Source: Methanobacterium sp964452085 (GTDB taxonomy: Archaea > Methanobacteriota > Methanobacteria > Methanobacteriales > Methanobacteriaceae). Taken from it: 64,000 bases of DNA. Below, one piece after another: positions 11,301-19,734 of this stretch. The stretch lies in assembly GCA_964452085.1 (NCBI GenBank), contig CAYVKL010000008.1, forward strand, positions 44,173 through 108,172. Reading direction: 5' to 3'. Below the pieces are notes generated by a model. That model did no database searches and was not told where the DNA came from. It saw only the letters and a program-made list of their open reading frames with translations. Positions within the stretch are counted from its first letter, which is position 1. The number at the start of each line of letters is the position of its first letter. The translations under genes were made by a program, and so were the position numbers.

Positions 11301-11658
11301 CGGTAATCCATCAGCAGCGACAACCAGAACTTTCAGTGCTGGTAGTGGTCCTGTGGTGACAGTTACGGATCCAGTGAATTATGCTGTGAATGTGACAAGA
11401 AATAAAGTGATTACAGCTACTTTCAATGAACCTATCCTGGCAAAGTACTTAACCTTAATTTACCTTAAAAATGCTACTAATGGAGTATTAGTATCCACCA
11501 CCAAAAGTGTCAGTGGAAACACGCTAACAATAACACCTAACAGCCCACTAACCGCCAACACACGATATATACTAATGATATACACCTTCGCTGTAACTGA
11601 CCTATCCGGGAACTCCAATGTAAACAAAGCTATCAGTTTTACTACCGGGGCAACCTAA
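8341..11658 (+). CDS. Adhesin-like protein: beta-helix, seven-repeat propeller, CHB_HEX domain, three Big_5 domains
   Basis: A secreted protein of 1,105 residues. Signal peptide (core VLYLSLLVIGIFLFCGATSA) near residues 16-36. Beta-helix turns rich in GGGIYN and INNNTA fill residues 40-345. Residues 353-716 contain seven copies of a SxALDSxGNPHIxY motif, which suggests a seven-bladed beta-propeller. Residues about 720-800 resemble the chitobiase/hexosaminidase C-terminal fold (TIYYTTDGSTPT). Three Big_5 Ig domains follow to the end. The GTG at 8341 is the only usable upstream start, but it lacks a clear ribosome site; the paralogue downstream has GAGGTGG at the equivalent place where this gene has GATGTGA. 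Translation may therefore be weak. Confidence 0.87.
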   Translation: MKNLSGGIKISFLTRKTVLYLSLLVIGIFLFCGATSATDIPVNNVTGIQNAINTAHDGDTLNLATGTYKEHDILVDKNLTITGSQPTGDNPPTAVIDAQNHGRVFNISSGVNVTLKYLLIQNGNGTTDITNPLGGGIYNTGTLNLKNCSIKTNTAASGGGIYNTGSLSVTGGTINNNTATDGSGGGISNDYGTLNINRTAINNNTATYGGGGIYNTGTLNMTGGTINNNTATYGGGGIINLYGTLNTNSTTINNNTATYGGGIYNTGSSSVTGGTINNNTANYGGGIYNSYGTMTLTDSYVDYNTAISGYNSAGIDNDHGTLNIIRTAINFNSGAYGAIRNEVYGVGISINGSAQNPAWHTETVDSPGDVGITTSMALDNSNNPHILYYDRYVNSWKYAYKENGIWHKETFDNASGLDDARRTSPNSLVLDSQGNPHIIYPSPDGLKYAYKENNTWYIEIVDSNNGTFSSIALDTEGNPHISYRGSADGNLYYRFKSDWGWSNPIAVDSAGNWCPTSIQVDKQDNAHIAYMKSGVGLVYASQGIGSRNFYLETADLGLSVMSSGQWRALSLALDSQGKPHIAFLNMNSSGFYFEYVYKDTTWHTEELNKPIARDGCWMYYFSIAVDSQGKPHICYSCGIGDSGNFGESSLRYLTQNANGDWNAPIIIDTYPTQQSSSTPYNGDVGRFCSMALDSKGNPYISYYDGINKNLMFTYFLDTNPPSLDVNPLGSTFNAPQTVTLTATDQESIATIYYTTDGSTPTTNCTQYTSPIIINTNTTLKYFAVDLAGNPSLVYSQLYTMDMVAPTVNNTDPANNASNVPTNKVIKVTFNEPIKIGNGLIEVRSIGGPLIPITISISGNVLTITPTIALSEGPCALLLYAGCVTDLAGNFIEAQTTNFSVGTSPTVTSTDPANYAVNVAANKVIKVTYNKAIKAGNLNLVVLKTSTGTVIPTTKTITGNVLTITPTSPLGEAKYLLMLYAGCVTDLAGNPSAATTRTFSAGSGPVVTVTDPVNYAVNVTRNKVITATFNEPILAKYLTLIYLKNATNGVLVSTTKSVSGNTLTITPNSPLTANTRYILMIYTFAVTDLSGNSNVNKAISFTTGAT

Positions 11659-11790
11659 AACAAGAATTCCCTTTTTTTATTTTTATATTTAAAGTAGTGA
11701 ATTTGCTTATGTTATTCCAATACAACAGAAACAGTAAATATTTAATATATTTTAGATTAGCTCGTTATTAAACGCTTATTGAAAATCCAA
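11656..11790. repeat. Duplicated intergenic spacer, copy 2
   Basis: Second copy of the 135-base spacer found at 8014-8148; one mismatch seen. Its T-rich tract at 11672-11684 is a probable terminator. Confidence 0.85.
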
Positions 11791-11799
11791 ATCAAGTCG

Positions 11800-11813
11800 T
11801 AAGTTTATTAAGA
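11800..11813 (+). promoter_or_regulatory. Conserved upstream element TAAGTTTATTAAGA (copy 3)
   Basis: Lies 187 bases before the TTG start of the following adhesin gene. Same sequence and similar distance as copies 1 and 2. Confidence 0.35.
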
Positions 11814-11971
11814 TAATATAATCCATATCTCTATTTTGGATGTATTTTTTTTAAAGTTAATAATACAAAGCAATACAGATTTTTCCAGGGTCAAAATATA
11901 GTAAAAGCCGATGCAAAATAAAATTTAATGAGATAATATTTAATATCAGTGTGATCAATTAACATTATTTA

Positions 11972-11978
11972 GAGGTGG
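11972..11978 (+). promoter_or_regulatory. Ribosome binding site GAGGTGG that selects a TTG start
   Basis: The strong site is 8 bases before TTG 11987. The ATG at 11980 is only one base from it and opens a six-codon ORF in another frame, so TTG is the better start. Confidence 0.6.
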
Positions 11979-11986
11979 AATGAATT

Positions 11987-14629
11987 TTGTTGAGGTTTGA
12001 TGGGGGTATAAAAATTTCATATATTACAAGGAAGACAGTTCTGTATTTACTTGTATTATTTATGGGTATTTTTTTATTCTGTGGAGCTGCAAGCGCAGCT
12101 ACAATAAACGTTAATCCGAATACTGGATTAAAAAATGCGATATTCACGGCGCATCCAGGAGACACATTAAAATTATCTGCAGGAACCTACAACGAACATG
12201 ATATTGTGGTTAATAAGAATTTAACCATCATTGGCCCAAAAATTATGGGCAATAACCCACCCACTGCAGAAATTAACGCGCAAAAAAGGGGGAAAGTATT
12301 CAACATATCATCAGGAGTTAATGTTACTCTGCAATATTTGTTAATTCAAAACGGGACCGCAACAAAGGGTGGGGGAATCTATAACACCGAAAACTTAAAC
12401 ATTAACAACTGCATCATACAAGACAACACCGCAACAGATGGTGGGGGAATCTATAATATTATAGGTGCAAACTTAAACATTAACAACTGCATCATACAAG
12501 ACAACACAGCAACAAATACTGGTGGAGGAATCTGCAATGCATGGGGTAATGTGACTTTGACTGATACCAGTGTATTGAACAACAACGCAGTAAATGCTGG
12601 TGGAATCTACAATGTTGGAACTGATACCGGAATTGACCCTTATGGTTATTTGACTTTGACTGGTTGTAATGTATACGAAAACACAGCAACAACTGGTGGG
12701 GGCATATACAATAATTTCACGTTGACTATGGCTAATTCCAATGTTTTCAAAAATACCGCAAGTACTGGTGGGGGCATATACAATAATGGAGATGATGAGT
12801 ATACTACTTTAAGTGTTAGTGGTTGTAATGTCTTCAACAACAACGCAAGGGCGGGTGGGGGAATTTACATAAATAAATACAGTCATAGTACTGTGTTTTT
12901 GACTGATACTAATGTATACAACAATACCGCAAGAGATTTTAGTGGTGGGGGAATCTATAATGCTGGTACTTTGAATTTGACCGATACGAATGTATACAAC
13001 AACACCGCAACAGGATCGATTGGTAGTGGTGGGGGAATCTATAATGCTGGTACTTTGAATTTGACTGATACGAATGTATACAACAACACCTCAAGATGTG
13101 CGGGTACTGGGATCTACAATAGAGGAACTGCGACTTTAATTAGGGGAAACATTGAAAACAATACCATAATTTCTCAACCTGGTGAGAGTACTTCGGGTGG
13201 AGGAATATTCAATGATAAGATTGGTATTTTGACTTTAATTGATACTAATGTATACAACAATAAAGCAAGTGCTGATGGTGGGGGAATATACAATGATGAA
13301 TATGGTATTGTGACTTTGACTGGTTGCAATGTCTTCAACAACACCGGAGATTTTGGTGCTGGGATCTCTAATATGGGTACTGTCGCTTTGACTGGTTGCA
13401 ATGTCTTCAACAACACCGCAATTACGGGTGGAGGAATAGGCAATAATGGTAATGGTTTTTTGTCTTTGAATGATTCTAATGTATACAACAACACCGCAAC
13501 ATATGCTGGTGGAGGAATCTCCAATAGTCTTGGGGGACTCTCCAATAGTGTTAATAATGTTACTATAACATTTTGCAGAATAAATGGAAATATTGCTACT
13601 CAGGGCACTGATATTTACTGTTTTAGTGGTTCTGTGAATGCCATATTTAACTGGTGGGGTTCCAATTCAGATCCTAGTAGTAACGTATATGGTACTGTAA
13701 CTGTTACTCCATGGCTTGTTTTAAATTTAACGGCCAATCCAACTAACATACTAATTGGTGGCACATCAAATATAACAGCAGACTTATTGCATGATTCAAA
13801 TGGAGGATACCATACTCCTACTAGTGGTCGTGTTCCTGACGGAATACCAGTAACTTTTTCCTCTACAAAAGGCACTATTAACAGCCCCCTATCCACAAGT
13901 AATGGAACAGCAAAAGCTACTTTAAATGATAGTTCAATTAGTGGTATTGCCGATGTTTTCGCAACCGTTGATAATCAAACTGTTCACACTTCCGTTACTA
14001 TAAACCCCGACTCCACACCACCCACCATAACTAGTACAAATCCCGCTCAGTATGCGGTGAACTTACCCTCAAATCAAGTTTTCACAGTAACTTACAGTGA
14101 AGCGATTAAAGCAGGTAATCTCAATTTAGTTGTGCTTAAAACCAGTACCGGAACATTAATACCCACAACAAAAACTATAACTGGGAATGTGTTAACCATA
14201 ACACCTAATAGTGCTTTAGGTGAGGCTAAGTATTTATTAATGTTGTATGCTGGTTGTGTGACAGATTTAGCTGGCAATCCCGCAGCAGCAACTACCAGAA
14301 CGTATAGTGTTGGTGCACAACCATACGTAACCAGCACCAATCCGGCTAATTACGCTGTGAACGTGCCAAGAAACACAGCAATCACCGCCACCTTCAACGA
14401 ACCCATAGTAGCCAAGTATCTTACTTTGATTTACCTAAAAACCGCTATTGGTGGAATATTAGTACCAACCACTAAAAGTGTCAGTGGTAATGTCTTGACT
14501 ATCACACCCACCAGTCCACTAGTAGCTGGAACACGATACATGCTGCTTATCTACACCTTTGCAGTAACAGACCTGTATGGGAACTCCAATGTGAACAAAG
14601 CCATCAGCTTCACCACCGGAGCAACCTAA
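11987..14629 (+). CDS. Adhesin-like protein: beta-helix, Big_1 and two Big_5 domains
   Basis: A secreted surface protein of 880 residues. Signal peptide (VLYLLVLFMGIFLFCGAASA) near residues 17-36, then beta-helix turns with GGGIYN and VYNNTA repeats to about residue 570, one Big_1-like Ig domain (GGYHTPTSGRVPDG) around 584-672, and two Big_5 Ig domains from about 674 to the end. The last 200 residues nearly match those of the genes ending at 688 and 8016. The TTG start is chosen from the ribosome site at 11972-11978. It is the last member of the four-gene array; a T-rich terminator follows at 14638-14655. Confidence 0.88.
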   Translation: MLRFDGGIKISYITRKTVLYLLVLFMGIFLFCGAASAATINVNPNTGLKNAIFTAHPGDTLKLSAGTYNEHDIVVNKNLTIIGPKIMGNNPPTAEINAQKRGKVFNISSGVNVTLQYLLIQNGTATKGGGIYNTENLNINNCIIQDNTATDGGGIYNIIGANLNINNCIIQDNTATNTGGGICNAWGNVTLTDTSVLNNNAVNAGGIYNVGTDTGIDPYGYLTLTGCNVYENTATTGGGIYNNFTLTMANSNVFKNTASTGGGIYNNGDDEYTTLSVSGCNVFNNNARAGGGIYINKYSHSTVFLTDTNVYNNTARDFSGGGIYNAGTLNLTDTNVYNNTATGSIGSGGGIYNAGTLNLTDTNVYNNTSRCAGTGIYNRGTATLIRGNIENNTIISQPGESTSGGGIFNDKIGILTLIDTNVYNNKASADGGGIYNDEYGIVTLTGCNVFNNTGDFGAGISNMGTVALTGCNVFNNTAITGGGIGNNGNGFLSLNDSNVYNNTATYAGGGISNSLGGLSNSVNNVTITFCRINGNIATQGTDIYCFSGSVNAIFNWWGSNSDPSSNVYGTVTVTPWLVLNLTANPTNILIGGTSNITADLLHDSNGGYHTPTSGRVPDGIPVTFSSTKGTINSPLSTSNGTAKATLNDSSISGIADVFATVDNQTVHTSVTINPDSTPPTITSTNPAQYAVNLPSNQVFTVTYSEAIKAGNLNLVVLKTSTGTLIPTTKTITGNVLTITPNSALGEAKYLLMLYAGCVTDLAGNPAAATTRTYSVGAQPYVTSTNPANYAVNVPRNTAITATFNEPIVAKYLTLIYLKTAIGGILVPTTKSVSGNVLTITPTSPLVAGTRYMLLIYTFAVTDLYGNSNVNKAISFTTGAT

Positions 14630-14935
14630 AATCAAACTTTTTTTATTTTTTTTTAAAGTTGGATATTTTAAATGTGGAAATAAACTCGCATTTAGCTTAG
14701 CAATTTAAACAATACGCCCTGAAACATGAGTTTATCAAGGAACAACATAATCTAATCTTATTCTTATAATAATTTGGTATTAGTCTCATCTTAACTCATC
14801 AATTTTATCTCAATCTCAAACAATTCCAAGGTTAATATCAACTAATTTATTAAGGACTTTAAATTAAGGACTAATTATCGTTAAGTATTCTTTTAACTAA
14901 ATTGAGTTTTTTACTAAAATCGCAGGGATGAGTAC
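14630..14935. other. Intergenic region after the adhesin array
   Basis: A T-rich terminator at 14638-14655 is the only clear signal. The rest is AT-rich with no ORF; the promoter of the next gene presumably lies in its last 100 bases. The sequence 'gagtttatcaagg' near 14727 loosely resembles the conserved adhesin upstream element. Confidence 0.45.
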
Positions 14936-15829
14936 ATGAAACTTTACATAATAAGTTCCGGGAATTATGGTAGTCGCATTGTGAACAGTCTGGCTGAAAT
15001 GGGGCTGGCCAGTAGTATGGTGGGGTTAGAGGAGATACCCGATGACCTGCCAGAGTTCATAGATGACTTTGAATCTTATGTGCCCAAGAGCATCCCCCAG
15101 GCAGATCTCATTCTGGCAGTGGGGCTCTTTGGAGATATTAACATGGTAGTACCCATCATAGCCCAACAAAGTGGGGCTAAATCTGTGATCATACCATTAC
15201 ATGACCCTGCGCAGGTTCCACCGGGTTTGCAGAGGGAGATTGAGGAATCTGCTCCGGATATTAATATCGTGTTCCCTAAGCCGTTCTGTTCACTGGAACC
15301 AGTTGGTGATGAATTCATTGATGAGTTTGCCAGTCAGTTTGGAAAACCAGTAGTGGAAATAGATGCAGATGATCTTATTAAGCAGGTTAAAGTTATTAGA
15401 ACTGCTCCCTGCGGTAGCACCCACTTTATTGCTGAGAATATTGAGGGCTTCCCAGCTGAAGAAGCTGAACTGGAAGCAGGGACCAAGTTACATAATTATC
15501 CCTGTAATGCCAGTATGACCACGGATCCTGTGGTGGGAGACACCATACTGCACCTGGCTGGATATCAGACCAAGGAAGCAGTTAAAAAGGCACTGGGTTA
15601 TGCCATGAAATCAGCAGTGGTGGATCATGAGACCTGTGAAGCAGATGAATGCGAACATGAGTGTATTAAACACTGTCCACAGGTACAGATTGGAATAGAT
15701 ACTGTAAAGTTAAACCAGAATGAGCAGGCAGTTATTGACCCGGCAACTTGTGGTTGTTGTGAGATATGCATACAGGAATGTCCTTATGGATCCATAGAGT
15801 TGGAAGAGAGGAAATTCCCATTGGAGTAA
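14936..15829 (+). CDS. DUF166 family protein with C-terminal ferredoxin-like cysteine clusters
   Basis: A cytoplasmic protein of 297 residues of the DUF166 family, which is largely confined to methanogens and has no proven function. The N-terminal part (MKLYIISSGNYGSRIVNSL) looks like a Rossmann-type strand-loop-helix. Conserved cysteines include RTAPCGSTHF and HNYPCNASM in the middle. The C-terminal 75 residues carry two cysteine clusters (CEADECEHECIKHCP and CGCCEICIQECP), consistent with one or two iron-sulfur clusters. ATG 14936 has an AGGGATGA ribosome site just upstream. It is followed by cobM 121 bases later on the same strand. Some family members have been labelled thymidylate synthase-like, but nothing here supports that. 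Confidence 0.85.
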   Translation: MKLYIISSGNYGSRIVNSLAEMGLASSMVGLEEIPDDLPEFIDDFESYVPKSIPQADLILAVGLFGDINMVVPIIAQQSGAKSVIIPLHDPAQVPPGLQREIEESAPDINIVFPKPFCSLEPVGDEFIDEFASQFGKPVVEIDADDLIKQVKVIRTAPCGSTHFIAENIEGFPAEEAELEAGTKLHNYPCNASMTTDPVVGDTILHLAGYQTKEAVKKALGYAMKSAVVDHETCEADECEHECIKHCPQVQIGIDTVKLNQNEQAVIDPATCGCCEICIQECPYGSIELEERKFPLE

Positions 15830-15950
15830 ATTTCATTTTAATAGATTATCCTTGAATAGGAAAAAATACGGTTTAAATTCCTGAAATTAATTCCAAGAGA
15901 ATCATATGGACGATTAACATTTAAATATTCACTTACTGGAGAAATAAATA

Positions 15951-16718
15951 ATGCAAGGTAAAGTAATTTTCATTGGGGCAGGACCCGGAGACCCGGAACT
16001 AATCACCCTAAAGGCAGTTAAAGTTATTGAAAAAGCAGATGTGATCATATATGCCGGATCCTTGGTAAACCCAGAGGTTCTGGGTTATGCTAAAGAGGTT
16101 GCAGTGATCTACAACAGTGCAGAGCTCAACCTGGATGAGATTGTGGATATAATGGAGAAAGCTGTTGATGAAGGTAAACTTATTGCCAGGGTGCACACTG
16201 GAGACCCTGCTATATATGGTGCCATAGCTGAGCAGATACAGGATCTTAAAAGAAAAGGTATTGCTTATGAAATTATTCCAGGGGTCAGTTCATTATTCGC
16301 CACAGCAGCTGCTTTAGAAGCAGAATTGACCCAGCCTGAAGTTTCTCAAACAGTTATCATTACTCGTCCCTCTGGCAGGACTCCTAAACCAGATCGTGAG
16401 GCTATCTTCAGACTGGCAGAGCACCAGGCCACCATGTGCATATTCCTGGGAGTGCATATGATTGGTAAAGTTGTAACTGAATTATTGACTTTTTACGACC
16501 CGGAGACTCCTGTGGCAGTGGTGCAGAAGGCCAGTTGGAAAGATGAAAGAATAGTCCGGGGAAATCTGACTGATATAGTGGATAAAGTTAAAGATGCAGA
16601 TATCCAGAAGACAGCTATTATTGTGGTTGGTGATGTTCTTGGTACATCTCGTGTGACTCCATCCAAGCTATATGATTCCAAGTTTACACATGAGTACAGG
16701 AATGGTGAAGGAGAATAG
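15951..16718 (+). CDS. cobM: Cobalt-precorrin-4 C11-methyltransferase
   Basis: A protein of 255 residues that matches the CobM/CbiF family closely. It transfers a methyl group from SAM to C-11 of the corrin ring in the anaerobic cobalamin pathway, which methanogens need for corrinoid methyltransfer. Visible motifs are the N-terminal GAGPGDPELIT (residues 9-19), HTGDPAIYG (82-90), the PGVSS segment near 110 and IITRPSGRTP near 141-150. Length is normal for the family. A GGAG ribosome site precedes the ATG. No other cobalamin gene is adjacent, as is common in archaea where these genes are scattered. Confidence 0.95.
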   Translation: MQGKVIFIGAGPGDPELITLKAVKVIEKADVIIYAGSLVNPEVLGYAKEVAVIYNSAELNLDEIVDIMEKAVDEGKLIARVHTGDPAIYGAIAEQIQDLKRKGIAYEIIPGVSSLFATAAALEAELTQPEVSQTVIITRPSGRTPKPDREAIFRLAEHQATMCIFLGVHMIGKVVTELLTFYDPETPVAVVQKASWKDERIVRGNLTDIVDKVKDADIQKTAIIVVGDVLGTSRVTPSKLYDSKFTHEYRNGEGE

Positions 16719-16883
16719 TCTGTTATGATTAAACTTGTTAAATAATTGATGGGCTATTTAAGATTAAGTAATAGATTATTTCGCATGAATTGAATTGGAG
16801 TACATAAATAAAATTAGAATTGAAAGTAGAATTAAGAACAGGATTAACTCTTATTTATTTTATTTTTTTTTAATTCTTTTAAT

Positions 16884-17771
16884 TTACTTACCCATAACTC
16901 TCCAGATCATTCTGGACATACTGTGCAGTATGAGGCCTGTGAAGGCTATGAATGCACCAAAAATAGTGATAAGAGCAGCTAATGTTGTGGGGAATAAAGT
17001 TTTCATGGTCCCGCCTAAGTATTCTCCAAAGAAAAAAAGACCAAGAGACATTCCAATCACAATCATAATTATTCCTGGAAGAGTGAAATAGTACAGAGGA
17101 CGGTTAAATTCCATATCCTGTAGAATTCGTACTAGAACACTCATACCATGCCTTAAAGGATTTGTTTTATGATGGTGTTCTTCACCGTAAGTAGCGTTGA
17201 TTTCAATCTCTTTGATTTTCAAATCCGCTTGAGCGGCTTCAATTAACATTTCACTTTCAATAGTGTAATCTTTACTGTGAAAACGGAATATTGGTAGGGT
17301 ATGGCCTGCAAAAGCCCTGAAACCACTTTGACTATCGGTCACATCTAACTTTCCACTAATATTAGTGGCTGTATCTAGAACATTCTGCCCTACTCTCCGG
17401 TAAGCAGGGGTATCATCACCACCATTACCATTCAAATAACGACTGCCGTTTACAAAATCAGCTTCTTTGTTAAGAATTGGTTCTATAAGACGTGGGATTT
17501 GCCGGGGATCATGTTGACCATCTGAATCCAGAGTCACTATCACATCTGCATCTTTGGCCAGCTGAAAACCAGTTTTTAAGGCAGCTCCTTTTCCCTGGTT
17601 GGTAGGATGTATAACAACCTGGGCTCCTGCTAATTTGGCAATTTCTGCAGTGTGATCATTACTACCATCATCCACAACGATAACTCTTAAAACATGTTGA
17701 CGGGCTCCTAAAACCACACTACCGATGGTTTTTTCCTCGTTGTAAGCAGGTATGATAGCAGTAACTTTTAT
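16884..17771 (-). CDS. DPM1-like family 2 glycosyltransferase with two C-terminal membrane helices; apparent ATA start
   Basis: Transfers a sugar to a polyprenyl phosphate, by family resemblance, on the cytoplasmic side of the membrane. With an ATA start at 17771-17769 the protein has 295 residues and a complete GT2 N-terminus: IIPAYNEE (6-13), VVDDGS (32-37), and LDSDGQHDP (81-89) with the metal-binding DxD. Two hydrophobic segments near residues 225-290 anchor it. The first canonical start, GTG 17717, falls after the IIPAYNEE motif and would destroy the fold. An in-frame TAA lies five codons before the ATA. A perfect GGAGG is 7 bases before the ATA. Either ATA is used as a start, or ATG has mutated or been misread. 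Confidence 0.85.
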   Translation of the reverse strand: MKVTAIIPAYNEEKTIGSVVLGARQHVLRVIVVDDGSNDHTAEIAKLAGAQVVIHPTNQGKGAALKTGFQLAKDADVIVTLDSDGQHDPRQIPRLIEPILNKEADFVNGSRYLNGNGGDDTPAYRRVGQNVLDTATNISGKLDVTDSQSGFRAFAGHTLPIFRFHSKDYTIESEMLIEAAQADLKIKEIEINATYGEEHHHKTNPLRHGMSVLVRILQDMEFNRPLYYFTLPGIIMIVIGMSLGLFFFGEYLGGTMKTLFPTTLAALITIFGAFIAFTGLILHSMSRMIWRVMGK

Positions 17772-17778
17772 GAGTATT

Positions 17779-17783
17779 CCTCC
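17779..17783 (-). promoter_or_regulatory. Ribosome binding site (GGAGG) for the ATA-start glycosyltransferase
   Basis: On the minus strand TAAGGAGGA precedes ATA 17771 with 7 bases between GGAGG and the start codon. It supports initiation at the ATA and not at the internal GTG 54 bases later. Confidence 0.65.
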
Positions 17784-18019
17784 TTAGATCAGAATATTGA
17801 TAACTATGATCAATTATGTTAGTTCACAAATTAATATATCTAACTCCGTTAATTGGGGATAATAGTCACAAATGTCTAAACTTTAAGGTAATTTTTTTTA
17901 ATTGAATAATAATCTTCGGTAAATTTTATTATTATAAAAACTTCCATATATAGATTATTATTTTGAATTAATAATTATTTTTCTATTATTTTTCAATATT
18001 CCATCTTTAATTGGTTATT

Positions 18020-18844
18020 TTAGAGAATACCGAACGCAGCGAGATTTACAAAAGGCATAACTAAAAAAAGCATGGAATTTGATATTCCGTGAGCAAGGGT
18101 TATTCCGATTATGGATCTGGTTTTAATAAAAACAAAACCATAGAACATGGCCACACAGAACACGAAGACCAGGTCAGCAAAGTAGATCCAGCCTATGTGC
18201 ATGGTAGTAAATATCAGGGAGGTGTAAATAAGTCCAAAAGCAGGTCCAAGCATTCTCATGGTATTGGTTTGAAGAATACCCCTGAAGAGTAACTCCTCTG
18301 CCAGACCAGTTGAAATTAAAAGTATCAAGAAAGCACCAATCAAAAGAAAGGGTGTGAATTGCGATATTAAAGGATCCGGCCTTAAAATGAAAAACTCGAT
18401 GATACCAGTTATGATTCCAGTGGCTGCCACAGCCAGTAAAATCGGTAGTTTTCCCAAAGTCAATCCAACATCTTTCATGGAAAGTTTTTGACTGCGTATG
18501 ATGGCTATTGAAGCCACAAAGAGGGGTATAGCAACTATGGGGAACCAGTACAATGGTTTTATCTGCATCATGGGTATGGAAAGACCCACAATACGTATAA
18601 TTGGTATGGGCATCAGACTGCGGAGAATATTGGTAAAATCAGTTGACTCCACCATGGCGGCATTAACCAGAAGTGCGAAGAGAATTATGGTATGGGTAGC
18701 TAATCCCCAGGTTTTATTCACATAAGTGGTGATGAGCTCCGCTGCGATAAGTGCTAATAGATAACCAATAAGGGTTACTACATATCCCACAGGTAAACCC
18801 AGATTGAAACGTTTAGTATCTTCTTCAACTTCAGCGTATGTCAA
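18020..18844 (-). CDS. CPBP family intramembrane glutamic endopeptidase (CAAX-protease-like)
   Basis: A polytopic membrane protein of 274 residues with about eight hydrophobic segments. It carries the family motifs in order: EELLFRG (183-189, catalytic Glu pair and Arg), a His at 216 in the FTTMHIG helix and HGISN (252-256). Members cleave prenylated or other substrates inside the membrane, and many have unknown substrates. The TTG start at 18844 is preceded by AGGAG at a normal distance. It stands alone on the minus strand, about 250 bases beyond the glycosyltransferase. The region 17772-18019 is AT-rich and holds only promoter-like sequence. Confidence 0.88.
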   Translation of the reverse strand: MTYAEVEEDTKRFNLGLPVGYVVTLIGYLLALIAAELITTYVNKTWGLATHTIILFALLVNAAMVESTDFTNILRSLMPIPIIRIVGLSIPMMQIKPLYWFPIVAIPLFVASIAIIRSQKLSMKDVGLTLGKLPILLAVAATGIITGIIEFFILRPDPLISQFTPFLLIGAFLILLISTGLAEELLFRGILQTNTMRMLGPAFGLIYTSLIFTTMHIGWIYFADLVFVFCVAMFYGFVFIKTRSIIGITLAHGISNSMLFLVMPFVNLAAFGIL

Positions 18845-18980
18845 ATTAATTGCTCCTGATGTAAAGGTATGGTGAGTGCACGGTGAAAGCTGCTTAACTT
18901 TTCACCGTAGACTGTGATATCCAACTCTATAGTGATATTAACATATAAATTGTAACTGGTAATTTATTATTTCTTAAGGA

Positions 18981-19598
18981 TTAAAGATAATATGTTTTTT
19001 GAACGTTTTTTCCAGCAGTTTTCTGGTTGTTAGGATAATATATGAAGTCACTAACTCCAAGAATACGGAAACCTTCACGTTTTAGGTTGTAAGTTCCTTC
19101 CCAATCAGTAAATTGTCCATCAATGGTGAATGTACCATTAAATGTTTTTCCATCGTTCTGGAAGAAAGTCTGACCAGTCCAGGCAGCACAACTCAGGTTC
19201 ATGTGTCCCTTAAAGGTGGTGTTGAACATTGCACTTTTAACATCTTTATTTAATAATGCGGATATAGTTCCGAAGGTGATTTTTATCTCATCAATTCTGC
19301 CAATTCCGGTTAGTCCGTCTGCAGTGTAGTCCAAGGGGCTTTCTGATTTTTCAGCACCTGAAAGTTTTAGGAAAAAGTTAAAGTCCTTCCCCTTTCCATT
19401 GATTTTGTAAAACCCTCCCAATGACCCTGCGGTGGGGTCTGAGGGATTGGTAGGCGGTATCCATACTTTCGCGGTGTAGTTGTAGGGGATCTGTTCAAAA
19501 ACATATCCACTAATTGCTCCCTGAGTTACTTCCAGTGCTGCAAGGCCTGCAACACATGCAAGAAGCACTGCAAAGATGATTAATAGGGTTCGGTTCAT
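18981..19598 (-). CDS. Secreted protein of unknown function
   Basis: A protein of 205 residues with an N-terminal signal or anchor helix (MNRTLLIIFAVLLACVAGLA). The rest is rich in beta-strand-like stretches (NGTFTIDGQFTDWEGTYN) with several N-glycosylation sequons and no cysteine pair or lipobox. I do not recognise a named family. It faces the same way as the lipoprotein gene upstream, 136 bases away, but the gap suggests its own promoter. Confidence 0.7.
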   Translation of the reverse strand: MNRTLLIIFAVLLACVAGLAALEVTQGAISGYVFEQIPYNYTAKVWIPPTNPSDPTAGSLGGFYKINGKGKDFNFFLKLSGAEKSESPLDYTADGLTGIGRIDEIKITFGTISALLNKDVKSAMFNTTFKGHMNLSCAAWTGQTFFQNDGKTFNGTFTIDGQFTDWEGTYNLKREGFRILGVSDFIYYPNNQKTAGKNVQKTYYL

Positions 19599-19734
19599 GT
19601 TTATCAGAAGTTAATTAGGATAAATCGTTGGTTTAAGTAAGCTTTTAGGGATTATTTAATCATTTTGGAATTATTAAAAATTTGATTATTTAAAACAAAA
19701 AATAAGGAAAAAATAAAAAAAGGGTGTATTGTGT

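Noticed and set aside
11980..12000. Six-codon ORF (MNFVEV) as a regulatory leader peptide
   Set aside because: Its ATG is one base from the ribosome site and it overlaps the TTG start; more likely a chance ORF.
16795..17091. Plus-strand ORF of 98 codons after cobM
   Set aside because: Antisense to the membrane helices of the glycosyltransferase; no ribosome site or recognisable domain.
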